Origin: Halobacterium sp. R2-5
GTDB lineage: Archaea; Halobacteriota; Halobacteria; Halobacteriales; Halobacteriaceae
Assembly (NCBI RefSeq): GCF_011734195.1
Contig: NZ_JAANTH010000001.1
Coordinates: 1,116,001-1,180,000 of the forward strand
Length of the DNA stretch: 64,000 nucleotides
Reading direction: 5' to 3'
How positions within the stretch are numbered: position 1 is the first letter of the stretch; every line of letters starts with the position of its first letter. Shown here one piece after another: positions 1 to 7,971 of the stretch. A program made the translations under genes and the position numbers. Under the pieces are notes generated by a model, which saw nothing but the letters and a program-made list of their open reading frames with translations, was not told where the DNA came from and did no database searches.

Positions 1-812
1 CGCTCGCGGAGACCGAACGGCTCGTCGAAGAGTACGACGGCATCCGCGACGGCCGCATCCGGTACGCCGTCACCCCTCGGTTCGCCGTCTCGTGCACGGA
101 GGAGTGCCTGCGTGGCTGCCGGGATATCGCCGACGAGTACGGCGTGCGCATCCACACGCACGCCAGCGAGAACCGCGGCGAGATCGAGACCGTCGAGGAC
201 GAGACGGGGATGCGGAACGTCCACTGGCTCGACGAAGTCGGGCTGACGGGGGAGGACGTCGTGCTCGCGCACTGCGTGTGGACCGACGAGACCGAGCGCG
301 AGGTGCTCGCCGAGACGGGCACGCACGTCACGCACTGCCCGTCCTCGAACATGAAGCTCGCGTCCGGCGTCGCGCCCGTCCGCGACTACCTCGACCGCGG
401 CATCAACGTCGCGCTCGGCAACGACGGCCCGCCCTGTAACAACACGCTGGACGCGTTCACGGAGATGCGCCAGGCCAGCCTCCTCGGGAAGGTCGAGGAG
501 CTCGACCCGACCGCGATTCCCGCGCGCACCGTCTTCGAGATGGCGACCCGGAACGGCGCGGAAGCCGCGGGCTTCGAGACCGTCGGCAAACTCCGGGAGG
601 GATGGACCGCCGATATCGTCGGCCTCGCGACGGACAACGCGCGGTCGACGCCGATTCACGACCCGTACTCCCACCTCGCGTTCGCGGCCCACGGCGACGA
701 CGTGACGCTCACGATGGTCGACGGCGAGGTGCTCTACCGCGAGGGCGAGCACGTCCGCCTCGACGACGCGGGCATCCGCGAGCGCGCACGGGAGTTCGCC
801 GAAGCGTACTGA
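1..812 (+). CDS. MTA/SAH- or 5'-deoxyadenosine-deaminase-type amidohydrolase (3' part)
   Basis: The gene is open from the left edge of the window (frame begins at base 3), so 269 C-terminal residues are visible and the start lies outside. The visible metal and catalytic residues of the amidohydrolase superfamily are the His in HTHASEN, the His in LAHCVW and the Asp in GNDGPPCNN. The N-terminal HxH pair must be upstream. The family hydrolytically deaminates methylthioadenosine, S-adenosylhomocysteine or 5'-deoxyadenosine in purine and methionine salvage. The C-terminus carries the usual small beta-domain (ADIVGLATDN, VDGEVLYREG). Guanine deaminase or a chlorohydrolase relative is an alternative, but the NDGPPCNN context favours the MTA/SAH group. 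Substrate is inferred only. Confidence 0.85.
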   Translation, partial: LAETERLVEEYDGIRDGRIRYAVTPRFAVSCTEECLRGCRDIADEYGVRIHTHASENRGEIETVEDETGMRNVHWLDEVGLTGEDVVLAHCVWTDETEREVLAETGTHVTHCPSSNMKLASGVAPVRDYLDRGINVALGNDGPPCNNTLDAFTEMRQASLLGKVEELDPTAIPARTVFEMATRNGAEAAGFETVGKLREGWTADIVGLATDNARSTPIHDPYSHLAFAAHGDDVTLTMVDGEVLYREGEHVRLDDAGIRERAREFAEAY

Positions 813-874
813 CTGTTCGCCCGGGAACCCGGCACCACGCTTTTCGGCGGGGCGGACGAACCCTCGAACGTAGT

Positions 875-1000
875 ATGCCCGACAGCGACCCGGTTCAGTG
901 TCCGATCTGCGGCTGGACGGGGCACGCCCGCGACCTCGACGACGCCTCGCGGTCGGCGTGCCCGGCGTGCGGCGAGCCCGTCGACGCGCCGTCGGCGTGA
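875..1000 (+). CDS. 41-residue double-CxxC zinc-ribbon microprotein
   Basis: A 41-residue protein starts at ATG 875. It has two knuckles, CPICG near residues 9-13 and CPACG near residues 30-34, which together form one predicted zinc ribbon, followed by a short tail. A TATA-like cttttcgg lies about 31 nt upstream, compatible with a near-leaderless transcript. Small zinc-ribbon proteins of this kind are abundant in haloarchaea and most have no assigned partner. The gene is too short for many gene finders. It lies between the deaminase and the membrane wHTH gene on the same strand, and no function can be deduced. Confidence 0.75.
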   Translation: MPDSDPVQCPICGWTGHARDLDDASRSACPACGEPVDAPSA

Positions 1001-1139
1001 CCGTTCCGCCCGAACTCCTCTCATTTCTACTCCGCCCGGGGCTGGCTCCGCCGTCGGCCTCCGCCGAGACGCCGGAAGCGAGTGACACGACGGCTGCGGC
1101 GATAACAACGTTTTCAAGCGCACCGGCCCAGGTGAGCGT

Positions 1140-2285
1140 ATGGACCGCGGTCTGGCGTGTTGGGTGGCCGGGTTGCTCGTCGTCGCGGCTGTCGCCGCGC
1201 CAGCGGCGGGAGCCGGTGCGCCGGACGGCCCGTTCGGCGTGGCACAGGAGGAGTTCGACCCGGATAGCGTCACGCTGTCGGCGGCGCTCGAGGACGACGG
1301 GAGCGCCGCGTGGTCGTTCAAGTATCGAATGGAACTCGCGACGGACAACGAAACCGAGGCGTTCGAGGACCTCCGGGCAGATATCGAGGAGAACCAGTCG
1401 GCGTACGCCGACCGGTTCCGCGAGCGCATCGAGTCGACGGTGGCCTCCGCGGAGAACGCCACTGGCCGCGAGATGCGCGTGGAGAACGTCTCGGTCCGGG
1501 CGTACGAGCAGTCCGGGGGAGAGTTCAGCGACTCCTACGGATTCGTGGAGTACACCTTCGAGTGGGCCGGCTTCGCGGCCGTCGAGGACGACCGAATCGC
1601 CGCCGGGGACGCCCTCGAGGGCTTCTACCTGAACGGGGAGACGTCACTGCGTTTCTCGTGGGAGGACGGCTATGCGGCGACCGACGTCGACCCGGCGGCC
1701 GACGATTCGGCGTCGACGTACGTGCAGTGGAGCGGCGAGCGGGAGTTCGCCGGCGACGAGCCGCGCCTCGTCCTCGAACCCACCGACCCGACGACGAGTG
1801 ACGCCGGTGAGACGACGACGGCCGCGTCGAGCGGCGAGAGCAGCGTCGTGCTGCCCGCGCTGGTCGGCGCGCTCGTGGCCGCTATCGTGGTGGGCGCCGC
1901 GGGCTGGCTGTACGTGCGCCGCGACGGCGACGAGGACGCAGGAGGAAGCGGCCCTGCGACCGACAGCGGCCCGGACGACGACGACGCTGGCGGCGGTGCT
2001 GGCGCCGCAGGTTCGGCTGGCGCGGCCGGTGCAGCGGGCGCGGCCGAGGAGTCCGACGCCGAGCCGCCCGAGGAGCTGTTGAGCAACGAGGAGCGCGTGA
2101 AGAAGTTCCTGCGCGATCAGGGCGGCCGCGCGAAACAGCAGGACGTCGTGGACGCGATGGGGTGGACGGAGGCGAAGACCAGCCAGGTCGTCAAGGACAT
2201 GCGCGAGAGCGACGAGCTGGAGTCGTTCCGCATCGGCCGCGAGAACGTCCTGAAGCTCCCGGACGCCGACATCGCCGAGGAGTAG
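1140..2285 (+). CDS. Membrane-anchored protein with cytoplasmic winged-helix domain
   Basis: The 381-residue protein has an N-terminal signal or anchor sequence (hydrophobic from about residue 5 to 24, ending Ala-rich), then an extracellular domain of about 190 residues. A Thr/Ser-rich linker follows, then one transmembrane segment near residues 238-260, a Gly/Ala/Asp-rich spacer, and a C-terminal winged helix (about residues 315-375, with NEERVKKFLRDQGG and QVVKDM). The topology places the beta-rich domain outside and the DNA-binding-like domain inside. This layout fits the haloarchaeal families annotated as DUF7345/DUF7343-type proteins, which are thought to couple envelope state to transcription. 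A TATA-like gttttcaag lies about 27 nt before the ATG. Ligand and targets are unknown. Confidence 0.8.
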   Translation: MDRGLACWVAGLLVVAAVAAPAAGAGAPDGPFGVAQEEFDPDSVTLSAALEDDGSAAWSFKYRMELATDNETEAFEDLRADIEENQSAYADRFRERIESTVASAENATGREMRVENVSVRAYEQSGGEFSDSYGFVEYTFEWAGFAAVEDDRIAAGDALEGFYLNGETSLRFSWEDGYAATDVDPAADDSASTYVQWSGEREFAGDEPRLVLEPTDPTTSDAGETTTAASSGESSVVLPALVGALVAAIVVGAAGWLYVRRDGDEDAGGSGPATDSGPDDDDAGGGAGAAGSAGAAGAAGAAEESDAEPPEELLSNEERVKKFLRDQGGRAKQQDVVDAMGWTEAKTSQVVKDMRESDELESFRIGRENVLKLPDADIAEE

Positions 2286-2345
2286 CGCGCCGGAACCGCG
2301 GAAGTCGGACGCCAAGGCGTGCCACGGCAGCCGCGATGCGGCACC

Positions 2346-2356
2346 TCCTTATGCGG
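2346..2356 (+). promoter_or_regulatory. Predicted TATA region of the glutamate dehydrogenase gene
   Basis: The sequence ccttatgcgg is centred about 28 nt before ATG 2379, the spacing expected for a leaderless haloarchaeal transcript. It supports the ATG at 2379 over the in-frame codon at 2319, which would lie upstream of the promoter. Confidence 0.5.
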
Positions 2357-2378
2357 TGCGAGTAAATATTGCCTCATC

Positions 2379-3632
2379 ATGACCGAGACCGGTCCCCTCG
2401 ACAACATGCTCGCGCAGATGGAGCAGGCCCGGGAGTACGTCGACATCGACGACGGCATCTTCGAGCGCCTGAAGTACCCCGAGCGGACGCTCTCCGTGAG
2501 CCTCCCCGTGCGGATGGACGACGGCTCCGTGGAGGTATTCGACGCGTACCGCTGCCAGTTCGACGGCGCGCGCGGCCCGTTCAAGGGCGGCATCCGCTTC
2601 CACCCGACGGTCTCCGAGGAGGAGGTGCAGGCGCTGGCGGGCTGGATGACGTGGAAGACGGCGCTGGTCGACCTGCCGTTCGGCGGCGCGAAGGGCGGCA
2701 TCATCTGCCAGCCGAAGGAGCTCTCGCAGTCCGAAATCGAGCAGCTCACGCGCCGCTACACGGAGGGCATCCGGCGCATCATCGGCCCGGACACGGACAT
2801 CCCGGCGCCGGACGTGAACACGAACCCGCGCACGATGGCGTGGATCATGGACACCTACTCCGTCTACCAGGGCTACGCCGTCCCCGAGATCGTCACGGGG
2901 AAGCCGCTGGAAGTCGGCGGCACCGCGGGCCGCGTCGAGGCGACCGGTCGCGGCGTCACCATCATCACCGAGGAGACGTTCGAGTACCTCGGGACCGACG
3001 TCGCGCAGGCGGACGTCGCGATTCAGGGGTTCGGGAACGTCGGCAGCGTCACCGCGCGGCTGCTCCACGAACGCGGCGCGAACGTGGTCGCCGTCTCGGA
3101 CGTCACGGGCGCCGTCTACGACCCGAGCGGCCTCGACGTCCCCGACGTCAGCGCCTACGTCGAGAACAACGACGGCCGTCTGGAGGGCTACCCGGACGCC
3201 GAGTTCATCACCAACGACGACCTCCTGACGCTGGACGTGGACGCGCTCATCCCGGCGGCCATCGAGGACGTCATCACCGTCGACGTCGCCGACCGTCTGG
3301 AAGCCGACGTGGTCGTAGAGGCCGCGAACGGTCCGACGACGTTCGACGCGGCCGCGGTCCTGCGCGACCGCGACGTGCCCGTGGTGCCGGACATTCTCGC
3401 GAACGCGGGCGGCGTCATCGTCTCCTACCTCGAGTGGGTGCAGAACAGCCAGCAGTACTCCTGGGAGCTCGAGGAGGTCAACCGCGACCTCGAAGCGCGC
3501 CTGACCGAGGCGTTCGACGAGATGCTCGCGGCCTACGAGGGGAAGGACATCCCGGACCTGCGGACGGCGGCGTACACCATCGCGCTCGAACGCACCGCGG
3601 ACGCCCACGAGTACCGCGGCCTGTTCCCCTGA
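2379..3632 (+). CDS. gdhB: Glu/Leu/Phe/Val dehydrogenase family, glutamate dehydrogenase
   Basis: The 417-residue protein catalyses reversible oxidative deamination of glutamate to 2-oxoglutarate and ammonium with NAD(P). The substrate domain shows GPFKGGIRFHP and PFGGAKGGI, the latter with the catalytic-site lysine, plus PAPDVNT. The Rossmann domain has GFGNVGS near residues 217-223. The length matches archaeal hexameric GDHs, and the C-terminus has the usual ALERTADAHEYRG. The start is ATG 2379, supported by a TATA-like element 28 nt upstream. Haloarchaea often carry several paralogues, so the B symbol and the cofactor preference are tentative. Confidence 0.93.
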   Translation: MTETGPLDNMLAQMEQAREYVDIDDGIFERLKYPERTLSVSLPVRMDDGSVEVFDAYRCQFDGARGPFKGGIRFHPTVSEEEVQALAGWMTWKTALVDLPFGGAKGGIICQPKELSQSEIEQLTRRYTEGIRRIIGPDTDIPAPDVNTNPRTMAWIMDTYSVYQGYAVPEIVTGKPLEVGGTAGRVEATGRGVTIITEETFEYLGTDVAQADVAIQGFGNVGSVTARLLHERGANVVAVSDVTGAVYDPSGLDVPDVSAYVENNDGRLEGYPDAEFITNDDLLTLDVDALIPAAIEDVITVDVADRLEADVVVEAANGPTTFDAAAVLRDRDVPVVPDILANAGGVIVSYLEWVQNSQQYSWELEEVNRDLEARLTEAFDEMLAAYEGKDIPDLRTAAYTIALERTADAHEYRGLFP

Positions 3633-3725
3633 CGCGCTCCGGACTGCTGGCGTCACCAGACGCGTCGGGCGGTCGGACAACAGTGAAGTACCTTTGTTCG
3701 TATTCGTTACGGAACGAGTGTTTGG

Positions 3726-4394
3726 ATGGACACCGACCACGCCGCGTTCGCCGAACTCGACTTCGAGACGGACGACGCGTCGTACCCGTCGGTCCGGCTC
3801 TCGCGGGCGCTGAACTGCCGGCTGGAACTGCTGGAGTTCGTGCGGACCGACGACGGCCCGGTGTCGTTCGTGCGGCTGTTCGACAACTCCGCCGACGACC
3901 TCGCCGACCGCGCGACCGGCCTCGACGCCGGCGTGGACGGCCTCGCGGTCGTCGGCGACGAGGTGATCGCGCGGTTCTCGCCGTCCGAATCCGTCGTCGA
4001 GACGCTGGCCCTGCACGGTGTGCTCACGCAGTCCGCGACCACCGGCGACGGCGTCGCTCGCGTCACCGCGGTGCTGTCCGGGAGCACCGACCCGCGGCGG
4101 GCCGTCGAGGCCGTCCGGGACGCCCACCCGTCGGTGTCGCTCGTCGGGAAGCGCCACCGCGACGTCGTCGCACCGCTCGTCACGCAGGCGGGCGCGCGGT
4201 CGCTGTTCGACGACCTGCTGACCGACCGCCAGTGGGAGGCGGTGCGGCTCGCCTACGAGCGGGGCTACTTCGACGAGCCGCGGGCGTGCTCGCAGACCGA
4301 GCTCGCGGACGCGATGGACATCTCCCAGAAGACGTTCAGCCAGCACCTGGGGGCCGCCCAGCGGAAGCTCCTCGGCGTCGTGTTCGACCAGTAA
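3726..4394 (+). CDS. Bacterioopsin-activator (Bat)-type HTH_10 regulator
   Basis: The 222-residue protein has an N-terminal sensory-type alpha/beta region (about 1-150, no recognisable cofactor motif) and a C-terminal HTH_10 domain (about 160-215). That domain shows LTDRQWEAVRLAYERGYFD and QTELADAMDISQKTFSQHL, the hallmark helix-turn-helix of the Bat family. HTH_10 proteins are haloarchaeal transcription regulators named after the bop gene activator. The gene is monocistronic, 91 nt after gdh on the same strand and before a HalX response regulator. Target genes cannot be read from the sequence. Confidence 0.85.
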   Translation: MDTDHAAFAELDFETDDASYPSVRLSRALNCRLELLEFVRTDDGPVSFVRLFDNSADDLADRATGLDAGVDGLAVVGDEVIARFSPSESVVETLALHGVLTQSATTGDGVARVTAVLSGSTDPRRAVEAVRDAHPSVSLVGKRHRDVVAPLVTQAGARSLFDDLLTDRQWEAVRLAYERGYFDEPRACSQTELADAMDISQKTFSQHLGAAQRKLLGVVFDQ

Positions 4395-4531
4395 CAGAAA
4401 CTCCGCGTCGACGTCTAGCACGCCGGATTCTACCGTGTTCGTCGGTGTCACGGTTCACATCACTACAACGAGGTACGAGGACTATCCCGCCGGCGCTCCC
4501 AGACGGAGTATGTTCGAGACGCGAGTGGACG

Positions 4532-5149
4532 ATGCCTGAGCCGGGCGCACGCTCGGATTCCGCTGACGCCGCGCGCGACGACGCGACCGTGCTCGTCGTC
4601 GAAGACGAGCGCGCGCTCGCCGCCCTCTACGAGGAGTGGCTCGCCGACGAGTACGAAGTCCGCACCGCTCACGCGGGCCGGGACGCCCTCGACAGGCTCG
4701 ACGACGCAGTCGACGTGGTGCTGCTCGACCGGCGGCTGCCCGGCCTCTCCGGCAGGGAAGTCCTCGGCGAGATTCGCGACCGCGGCGACAGCTGTCAGGT
4801 CGCGATGGTGACCGCCGTCGAGCCGGGCGTCGACGTCCTCGAGATGGGCTTCGACGACTACCTCACGAAGCCCGCGACCCGCGCGGACGTCCGGCGGCTG
4901 GTGTCGGCGCTGGTCGACCGCAAGCAGTACGACGTCTGCGTCCAGCGGTACTTCCGACTGCTGTCGAAGCGCGCCGCCCTGGAGCGCGAGCACGGCGACC
5001 TCGCTGACCGCCCCGAGTACGACGACCTCCGGGCGGACATCGCGGCAATCGAGGCCGAGCTCGGCGGCCTCGTCGAGGAGTTCTCCGTCGCGGACTTCGA
5101 CGCGCAGTTCCGTTCGCTCCCGTCGGCGTCTGGCGCGGCCGACGACTGA
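4532..5149 (+). CDS. HalX-domain response regulator
   Basis: The 205-residue protein has a receiver domain (about residues 17-125) and a C-terminal HalX helical domain (about 130-190). The phospho-acceptor aspartate is in VVLLDRRLPG, the acidic pair is in VVEDERAL, the switch Thr is in MVTAVEP and the conserved Lys is in YLTKPA. HalX is a haloarchaeal output domain of unknown activity, rich in charged helices (YFRLLSKRAALE). No histidine kinase is adjacent, so the protein is an orphan. The start is ATG 4532; an overlapping ATG at 4510 is in another frame and stops at once. Confidence 0.88.
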   Translation: MPEPGARSDSADAARDDATVLVVEDERALAALYEEWLADEYEVRTAHAGRDALDRLDDAVDVVLLDRRLPGLSGREVLGEIRDRGDSCQVAMVTAVEPGVDVLEMGFDDYLTKPATRADVRRLVSALVDRKQYDVCVQRYFRLLSKRAALEREHGDLADRPEYDDLRADIAAIEAELGGLVEEFSVADFDAQFRSLPSASGAADD

Positions 5150-5153
5150 CGAC

Positions 5154-5357
5154 TCACGCGCGCCGGGTGTACTGCGTGAGCGCGAACGTCGCGAGCACGA
5201 GCGCGCCGAACGCGCAGACCGCGAACCAGAGGCCCGCGACCTGCGGCCCGTCCGCGATGCGGGGTGCGAGCAGCCAGGCTCCCGTGACGACGGCGGCGAA
5301 GACGAGCGCGTACACGTACGCTCGCACGAAGTCGTAGGCGACCCGCACGCGGTCCAT
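5154..5357 (-). CDS. Small two-helix membrane protein
   Basis: The 67-residue protein has two predicted transmembrane helices, about residues 13-32 (YVYALVFAAVVTGAWLL) and 41-60 (LWFAVCAFGALVLATFAL), and a basic C-terminus (QYTRRA). It is read toward the HalX gene and its stop lies 4 nt from that gene's stop. No family is recognised with confidence. Many haloarchaeal genomes carry small integral membrane proteins of this type beside regulators, with no known role. Confidence 0.7.
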   Translation of the reverse strand: MDRVRVAYDFVRAYVYALVFAAVVTGAWLLAPRIADGPQVAGLWFAVCAFGALVLATFALTQYTRRA

Positions 5358-5440
5358 ACCCCGCGAACTACTGTCGAACGACTTAGGTGTTCGGGTGGGC
5401 CGCCCCCGGCTTTTAGCACGCGGAGGCCCAACCCGGGAGC

Positions 5441-6094
5441 GTGAGCACCGAAGACGTGCAGGCGTTCTACGGCCAGTGGGCGCGCGCCTACGACTGGCTC
5501 TGCCGGCTGCTCCCGGGCGTCCAGCGCCTGCGCCGCGCCGCCGTTGCCGCGCTCGAAATCGACGCCGGCGACACGGTCGTCGACCTCGGCTGCGGCACTG
5601 GCGCGAACCTCGCGCTCCTCCGGGAGCGCGTCGGCCCGGACGGCGCCGTCGTCGGCGTCGACCTGACGCGGGGGATGCTCGGCGTGGCCGCGCGCCGCGT
5701 CGAGCGCCACGGCTGGGAGAACGTCCACCTCGTCCGCGGGGACGCCGCGCGACCGCCCGTCGACGGCGTCGACGCCGTGCTCGGCTCGTTCGTGGTCGGC
5801 CTGCTCGCCGATCCCGGAGCGGCGGTCGAGCGCTGGGTCGACCGTGTCGTGCCGGGCGGCCGCGTGGCCGTCCTAGAGGCGGGCCGGAGCCGCCACCCGC
5901 ACGCCCGCCACCTGAACTGGGCGTTCGACGAGTTCGTCGCCGCGGGCGCGCCGAGCGGCGGCCGGGACGCGCCCTCGCGGACGCTCGACGACCGCATCGA
6001 AGCCGCGCGTGACGCCCTCGCCGAGAACGCGAGCCTCACGCGCGACGAGCGCCGGGCAGCCGGCTTCGTGCGGGTGTTCGCCGCCGACGTCTGA
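5441..6094 (+). CDS. Class I SAM-dependent methyltransferase
   Basis: The 217-residue protein begins at a GTG 28 nt after the TATA-like gcttttag. Motif I is VVDLGCGTGANLALL (about residues 48-60), with the acidic motif II in GVDLTRGML and a post-motif region in LGSFVVGLLADPG. The N-terminus (FYGQWARAYDWLCRLLPG) resembles the UbiE/Methyltransf_11 group, whose members methylate small molecules such as quinone precursors or lipids. The substrate cannot be told. The gene ends back-to-back with the next gene on the opposite strand, the two stops being adjacent. Confidence 0.83.
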   Translation: MSTEDVQAFYGQWARAYDWLCRLLPGVQRLRRAAVAALEIDAGDTVVDLGCGTGANLALLRERVGPDGAVVGVDLTRGMLGVAARRVERHGWENVHLVRGDAARPPVDGVDAVLGSFVVGLLADPGAAVERWVDRVVPGGRVAVLEAGRSRHPHARHLNWAFDEFVAAGAPSGGRDAPSRTLDDRIEAARDALAENASLTRDERRAAGFVRVFAADV

Positions 6095-7381
6095 TCACTC
6101 GCGCCCGTAAGCGCCCTCGCGCTCGCGCCGGCCGCGCTCGGCGAGCACGGACGGCGTCCGGCAGACGCCGGGTTCGCCCGCGGCCTGCGGGACGACGCAG
6201 TTGTTGCAGCTCTCGCAGGCGACCCCGCCGTCCCCCGAGAGGAGCCGCGCGGGCAGCCGGGGCTCCGCGTAGAACGGCCGGCCGACGCCGACGAGGTCGC
6301 AGGCGTCCCCGAGCAAGTCGTCGACGCGCTCGCGCTCGCGCACGCCGCCCTCTAGCAAGACGGGGACGTCGACGCGCTCGCGGACGCGCCGGCAGAGGTC
6401 GGCGTTCCACGCGTGCTCGAACTCCGCCCGTCGGGCCTGCAGGCGGTTCGCGGCGGCGACCAGCCGCGCGCGCCAGGCGCTTCCGAACGCCTCGGCGTAC
6501 CCCGACTGGAACTGGCTGTCCCGCCACGCGCGCTCGGGGTACGCGCCCTTCACGAGGTGCGCGTCCCAGAACACGCTCCCGGAGACCGGGACGACGGCGT
6601 CGAAGCCGGCGTCGGCGGCCCGCTCGCAGAGTGCCACGCAGTCCTCGGCCGTGAGGTGGCGGCGAATCCCGGGCTGGGCCTCGGTCTCCGCCGGGATCTT
6701 CGTGATGACCGGGACGTCGGTGCGGGCGCGAATCTCGTCGTGGACGAGTTCGAGGAACCGGAAGCCGTCCGCGAACTCGTCGCTCCGGCGGTTGTAGAAC
6801 GGGGAGAGGAACTGCTGGACGATGCCCATGTTCGCGCCCGCGACGTGGATGCCGTGGTAGCCCGCGGCCGCGAGCCGCTCGGCGGCGCGCCCGAAGTCCG
6901 CCGCGAGGCCGTACACCTCGTCGGTGGAGAGCACGCGCGGCGAGAGGTCCAGAAAGCCCGCGCGGGCGGCGAGCCGGAGCGGGAGCGGCGGCCGCGAAAC
7001 CGCCAACTGGTCGTAGTCGGGGTGGGCGTCGCGGTAGCCGGCGTGCCAGATCTCCATCGACCGCAGGCCGCCGTGCTCCAGTTGCGCGAACACGCGGCCG
7101 CCGTGCGCCTCGATGGCTTCCGGGACCGGCGACAGCGTCTCGACGAACGCGCCGTCGTGGACGCGCGTCATGTTCGGCGCGGCGCACCCGCTCTCGCCGC
7201 GGACGACGGTCGCGCCCTGACAGACCAGGCCGGCGCCCGCTGCTGCCGCGGGTTCGAGGTCCGCGCGCAGCACGTCGGCGGTGTCCGCGTCGGTGCCCGC
7301 GCACTCCAGCAGCGGCGCGCGGTACAGCCGATTCCGGAGGGTGACGCCGCCGACGTCCACCGGGTCGTCGAGGCGCGACAT
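6095..7381 (-). CDS. NADH:flavin oxidoreductase, old yellow enzyme family
   Basis: The 428-residue protein has an N-terminal FMN-binding TIM barrel (GGVTLRNRLYRAPLLECAG, then FAQLEHGG, then HVAGANMGIVQQFLSP). The C-terminal part has an Fe-S type cysteine cluster (CESCNNCV and a later Cys), as in the 2,4-dienoyl-CoA reductase/trimethylamine dehydrogenase branch, but the protein stops before a large FAD/NAD domain. It probably reduces enals, enones or enoyl thioesters with NAD(P)H. The start at 7381 is chosen because the family motif begins right after it and a ttcaag element lies about 30 nt upstream. A longer frame to 7615 would overlap the divergent lipoprotein gene. Confidence 0.85.
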   Translation of the reverse strand: MSRLDDPVDVGGVTLRNRLYRAPLLECAGTDADTADVLRADLEPAAAAGAGLVCQGATVVRGESGCAAPNMTRVHDGAFVETLSPVPEAIEAHGGRVFAQLEHGGLRSMEIWHAGYRDAHPDYDQLAVSRPPLPLRLAARAGFLDLSPRVLSTDEVYGLAADFGRAAERLAAAGYHGIHVAGANMGIVQQFLSPFYNRRSDEFADGFRFLELVHDEIRARTDVPVITKIPAETEAQPGIRRHLTAEDCVALCERAADAGFDAVVPVSGSVFWDAHLVKGAYPERAWRDSQFQSGYAEAFGSAWRARLVAAANRLQARRAEFEHAWNADLCRRVRERVDVPVLLEGGVRERERVDDLLGDACDLVGVGRPFYAEPRLPARLLSGDGGVACESCNNCVVPQAAGEPGVCRTPSVLAERGRREREGAYGRE

Positions 7382-7487
7382 ACCGGAGGTGTCGGGCGGC
7401 GCGCGCTTGAACGTGTGGGCAGTGCCGTCGTCGACCGTGGCCTCGCCGACGCGTGGATTCAAGTCGACGCCCCGCGACGAGTCGACT

Positions 7488-7910
7488 GTGCCCTCCCCGT
7501 CCCGCCGCGGCCTCCTCCGGTCGCTCGCCCCGCTCCCCGCGCTCGCCGCGGCCGCCGGCTGTACCGCGCTCGACTCGCCGTCGAAGACGTCGCTCCGGGA
7601 GCTGTACGCCGTCAACGGCCGCGAGACGGCGCACGCGCTTCACGTCCGGGTCTCCGCGGACGACGAACGCGTCCTCGAGACCAGCGTGGAACTACCGCCC
7701 GGCGGGCGGGAGCGACTCGACTGCGCGTGGCCGACCGACGCGCGCTCGTACACGCTCGCCGCCTCGGCCGACGGCGCAGACTGGCACCGACACACCGTCG
7801 CGAGCGGCGACGACGAGTGTCTCACCGCGGAACTCGTCGCCGGCGAGAACGACGTCGCCTTCGGGACGTTCGACCAGTGTCCGACCGGCATCGGCGAGTC
7901 GTGTCGCTGA
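7488..7910 (+). CDS. Tat-type lipoprotein, unknown function
   Basis: The 140-residue protein starts at GTG 7488 with the TATA-like attcaag 27 nt upstream. The N-terminus has a twin-arginine segment (SRRGLLRSL) and the lipobox LAAAAGC, so the mature protein should be lipid-anchored at Cys 23 or so on the outer face of the membrane, as is usual for haloarchaea. The mature part is a single beta-rich domain with conserved-looking Cys residues (LDCAW, DDECL, FDQCP, ESC). No known family is recognised. It is divergent from the oxidoreductase, with about 106 bp between starts. Confidence 0.75.
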   Translation: MPSPSRRGLLRSLAPLPALAAAAGCTALDSPSKTSLRELYAVNGRETAHALHVRVSADDERVLETSVELPPGGRERLDCAWPTDARSYTLAASADGADWHRHTVASGDDECLTAELVAGENDVAFGTFDQCPTGIGESCR

Positions 7911-7938
7911 CCCGGTCGGCGTCGCCGGAAAACTCGAA

Positions 7939-7947
7939 GCACTTTAA
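7939..7947 (+). promoter_or_regulatory. Predicted TATA box of the geranylgeranyl reductase gene
   Basis: The sequence actttaac is centred about 28 nt before ATG 7972. It is the clearest leaderless-type promoter in this part of the window. Confidence 0.55.
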
Positions 7948-7971
7948 CGCCGCCGGGGTAACGGGGGAAAT

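Noticed and set aside
2369-5149. A 926-codon open frame on the plus strand, and a 700-codon minus-strand frame at 2349-4451
   Set aside because: Both run across gdh, the Bat-type regulator and beyond in wrong frames. Their composition is Arg/His/Gly-rich, as expected for GC-rich shadow frames. Only the HalX receiver at the 3' end (from 4532) is real.
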